A stretch of 31,983 nucleotides of DNA, taken from assembly GCA_035525365.1 (NCBI GenBank), contig DATLEK010000050.1, positions 1 to 31,983 on the forward strand, given 5' to 3'. Source of the DNA: GCA-2861595 sp035525365. GTDB taxonomy: Bacteria; Actinomycetota; Acidimicrobiia; Acidimicrobiales; GCA-2861595. The notes under the pieces are model-generated. The model worked only from the letters and a program-made list of their open reading frames with translations, was not told the DNA's origin and did not search any database. A program made the translations under genes and the position numbers. This document shows positions 30,173-31,983 of the stretch, piece after piece. The stretch's first letter is position 1; every line of letters starts with the position of its first letter.

Positions 30173-31303
30173 GTGACTGACAACCCGCCCCCGCCCCCGG
30201 CGCTGCTGCTGGTCGACGACCGGCCGGAGAACCTCCTCGCCCTGGAGGCGGTTCTGGAGCCACTGGGCCAGCGGATGGTGAGGGCCAACTCCGGCAAGGA
30301 GGCTCTTCGTCACCTTCTCGCCGACGACATCGCGGTAATCGTGCTGGACGTCCAGATGCCGGGCATCGACGGGTTCGAGACGGCAGAGCGGATCAAGCAA
30401 CGGGACAGGACCCGCGACATCCCGATCATCTTCCTGACCGCCATCAGCCACGGGCTCGACAACCGCCTGCGTGGCTATGGCACGGGCGCCGTCGACTACA
30501 TCTTCAAACCTGTCGAACCCGAGGTCCTGCGGGCCAAGGTGGCGGTGTTCCTCGAGCTCTACCTGAAGACCCGCACGCTTCAGGAGCAACGCCGCCAGCT
30601 GGCACTCCAGAAGGCGGAGCTCGAACGCTCCAATCAGGATCTGGAGCAGTTCGCCTACATCGCCTCGCACGACCTACAGGACCCACTCCGGGTCATTTCC
30701 GGCTTCATCGAGCTGCTGGGTGACCGCTTCGACGACAAGGACTCGCAGGCCGGTGAATGGATGGCGAGGATCACCTCGACCGCGGCTCGGATGTCGGAGC
30801 TCATCTGCGACCTTCTGGCCTACGCCCGCGCCGGCGTGGGCCCGGCACCCTTGGAGCCGGTCGAACTCGATGCCGCGCTCCATCTGGCGCTGCAGAACCT
30901 CTCCAGGGCGGCTCAGGTGAGGCCGGTCGACCTGCGATCCGAACCCCTGGGCCAGGCCATGGGGAACCTCGGCGACATGACCCAGGTGTTCCAGAACCTC
31001 GTAGGCAATGCCGTCAAGTTCCACGAGGCGGACGTCGTGCCCGTCGTGGAGGTGGGTGCCCAGCGGCAGGATGGCATGGTGACGGTGTCGGTCACCGACG
31101 AAGGCCCAGGAGTGCCACAGGATCAGCTGGAGAGGGTGTTCCAGGTGTTCGAGCGTGTGGAGGGCGAGCCCTATCCGGGAACCGGGTTGGGCCTGGCCGT
31201 CTGCCGGAAGGTCGTCGAGCGGGCGGGCGGGCGGATCTGGATGGAGAACAACGAGGGCAGCGGCGTGACGGTCCGATTCAGTCTTCCCGCGGTGAGGGAA
31301 TGA
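30173..31303 (+). CDS. Receiver-histidine kinase (soluble)
   Basis: The protein is 376 aa from GTG 30173, 55 bp after the hybrid kinase. A short Pro-rich start (VTDNPPPPP) is followed by a receiver (about 10-125) with D59 (VIVLDVQMPGIDGFE) and K112 (IFKPVEP). A linker helix leads to HisKA with H166 (YIASHDLQDPLRVISG), the subtype common in phytochrome-like and cyanobacterial kinases. HATPase follows (FQNLVGNAVKFHE, VTDEGPGVPQDQL, GTGLGLAVCRKVVERAGGRIW). It has no membrane segment. The N-terminal receiver may be loaded by the upstream hybrid kinase, making this the second step in a relay. The next regulator is not visible in the window, apart from the receiver-ATPase protein. The stop is 10 bp from the convergent GNAT stop. 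Confidence 0.93.
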   Translation: MTDNPPPPPALLLVDDRPENLLALEAVLEPLGQRMVRANSGKEALRHLLADDIAVIVLDVQMPGIDGFETAERIKQRDRTRDIPIIFLTAISHGLDNRLRGYGTGAVDYIFKPVEPEVLRAKVAVFLELYLKTRTLQEQRRQLALQKAELERSNQDLEQFAYIASHDLQDPLRVISGFIELLGDRFDDKDSQAGEWMARITSTAARMSELICDLLAYARAGVGPAPLEPVELDAALHLALQNLSRAAQVRPVDLRSEPLGQAMGNLGDMTQVFQNLVGNAVKFHEADVVPVVEVGAQRQDGMVTVSVTDEGPGVPQDQLERVFQVFERVEGEPYPGTGLGLAVCRKVVERAGGRIWMENNEGSGVTVRFSLPAVRE

Positions 31304-31313
31304 CGGCGCCGTG

Positions 31314-31817
31314 TCAGCTGATGAGCCGCTGCATCAGCACCACGTCCAGCCACCGCCCGAGCTTCCGGCCCACCTCCCGCTCCACCCCGACCAATTCGAA
31401 GCCACAGGCCCGGTGGAGGTTGATCGACGCCTCGTGGCCGCCGACGACACGGGCCATCATGGCGTGGAACCCGTGCGCCCTTCCGAGGCGTACCAGCTCC
31501 TCGAGCACCAGCCGACCCACACCCTGGCCCCGCTGATCGTGGCGCACGTAGACGGAGTCCTCCACCGTGGTCGCGTAGGCCGGCCGATCGCGGTACGGCG
31601 ACAGCGATCCGAAGCCCACCACCACACCGAGGCTCGCTGCCACCACGGCGGGGTGGGCGCCGGCATGGGCGTCCAGCCACTCATGTTGGTCCTCGAGCGT
31701 GCGTGGCACCAGATCGAAGGTGACGGTGGACGTAGTGACCTCGCGGTTGTAGATGAGGCGGATGGCCTCGGCATCGGCGGGGGAGGCGGGACGTACGACA
31801 AGGGAAGCATCGGGCAC
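31314..31817 (-). CDS. GNAT acetyltransferase, phosphinothricin N-acetyltransferase-like
   Basis: The protein is 167 aa from GTG 31817 on the minus strand. Family signatures are RPASPADAEAIRLIYN, TSTVTFDLVPRTLEDQHEWL, GFGSLSPYRDRPAYATTVEDSVYV, the acetyl-CoA loop RHDQRGQGVGRLVLEEL, and the C-terminal SINLHRACGFELVGVEREVGRKLGRWLDVVLMQ. The PAT/YwnH group acetylates phosphinothricin, methionine sulfone/sulfoximine and related amino acids. The native substrate cannot be told from the sequence. A GATACT hexamer lies 6 bp upstream of the GTG (31829 to 31824), implying a leaderless transcript. It converges with the receiver-kinase gene and is divergent from tRNA-Thr. Confidence 0.92.
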   Translation of the reverse strand: MPDASLVVRPASPADAEAIRLIYNREVTTSTVTFDLVPRTLEDQHEWLDAHAGAHPAVVAASLGVVVGFGSLSPYRDRPAYATTVEDSVYVRHDQRGQGVGRLVLEELVRLGRAHGFHAMMARVVGGHEASINLHRACGFELVGVEREVGRKLGRWLDVVLMQRLIS

Positions 31818-31823
31818 AGTCGC

Positions 31824-31831
31824 AGTATCAT
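31824..31831. promoter_or_regulatory. Overlapping divergent -10 boxes of the GNAT gene and tRNA-Thr
   Basis: TATCAT on the plus strand (31826-31831) lies 16 bp before the tRNA-Thr. GATACT on the minus strand (31829 to 31824) lies 6 bp before the GNAT start codon. The layout mirrors that of yajQ and tRNA-Tyr. -35 elements are not convincing. Confidence 0.4.
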
Positions 31832-31847
31832 CTCTCGTGCAGCCAGC

Positions 31848-31920
31848 GCCCTCTTAGCTCAGTCGGTAGAGCACAGCCATGGTAAGGCTGGTGTCGTGGG
31901 TTCAATTCCCACAGAGGGCT
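31848..31920 (+). tRNA. tRNA-Thr (anticodon GGU)
   Basis: A 73-nt gene without encoded CCA. The acceptor stem GCCCTCT pairs with AGAGGGC. The D arm has GCTCAGTCGGTAGAGC, the anticodon stem CAGCC/GGCTG frames a loop with GGT, and the T arm GTGGG/CCCAC encloses TTCAATT. It is followed after only 4 bp by the next tRNA gene. Confidence 0.96.
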
Positions 31921-31924
31921 CCGC

Positions 31925-31983
31925 GGCGGCGTAGCTCAGTTGGTTAGAGCACACGGCTCATAATCGTGTTGTCGTCGGTTCGA
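31925..31983 (+). tRNA. tRNA-Met (anticodon CAU), cut by the window end
   Basis: The 5' part is present: acceptor strand GGCGGCG, D arm GCTCAGTTGGTTAGAGC, anticodon stem CACGG/TCGTG (one G-U) with loop CTCATAA, and the start of the T arm GTCGGTTCGA. The 3' acceptor strand lies outside the window. An elongator Met tRNA is most likely. The initiator (three G-C pairs in the anticodon stem) does not fit, and a CAU-bearing Ile tRNA cannot be fully excluded. Confidence 0.9.

Overview
The window is high-GC bacterial DNA. It looks actinobacterial, and most like the Acidimicrobiia: GTG starts are frequent, several -10 boxes sit directly in front of start codons as in leaderless genes, secreted proteins carry long Thr/Pro/Ser-rich stalks, and a full-length nuo cluster is present. 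The lineage is inferred from style and was not tested.

Layout. Positions 1-5952 hold the end of a complex I operon (nuoJ 3' end, nuoK, nuoL, nuoM, nuoN), followed without a gap by a MidA/NDUFAF7-family methyltransferase (to 7098). A small accessory island (about 7107-8467) carries an intact RHH antitoxin/PIN toxin pair and a decayed second toxin-antitoxin pair, between 26-bp imperfect direct repeats. Positions 8528-11527 encode two paralogous OmpR-type response regulators and a soluble PAS histidine kinase. Three large envelope or secreted proteins follow (11624-18348): a stalked single-domain protein, a double seven-repeat kelch protein and an Asp-box (sialidase-like) membrane protein. A small membrane protein overlaps a 50-aa Pro-rich peptide gene (18514-19106). 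Next come acetyl-CoA synthetase, a HAD/PNKP-like phosphatase, HtpX, a secreted M23 peptidase, YajQ (minus strand) and tRNA-Tyr. A second signalling cluster (24680-31303) contains a receiver-RsbW-like ATPase fusion, a 1497-aa poly-HAMP hybrid kinase resembling fungal Nik1/Os-1 group III kinases, and a receiver-histidine kinase. The window ends with a phosphinothricin-acetyltransferase-like GNAT, tRNA-Thr and a truncated tRNA-Met.

How it may work together. The strongest new signal is regulatory. An 18-bp direct-repeat box (CTTMAGC-N5-TTMAGG, 11-bp period) followed by exactly 21 bp and a GACAAT hexamer occurs twice: before the second response regulator/kinase pair and before the first surface-protein gene. 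This suggests that the two-component system controls itself and the adjacent surface protein. The second cluster reads as a cytosolic phosphorelay with an RsbW-like output. Other points worth checking are the methyltransferase in frame behind nuoN across a single TAG with no ordinary start codon, a His/Glu-rich insertion in NuoL, a perfect 66-bp repeat linking the island to the kinase gene, and the coupled small membrane protein/peptide pair.
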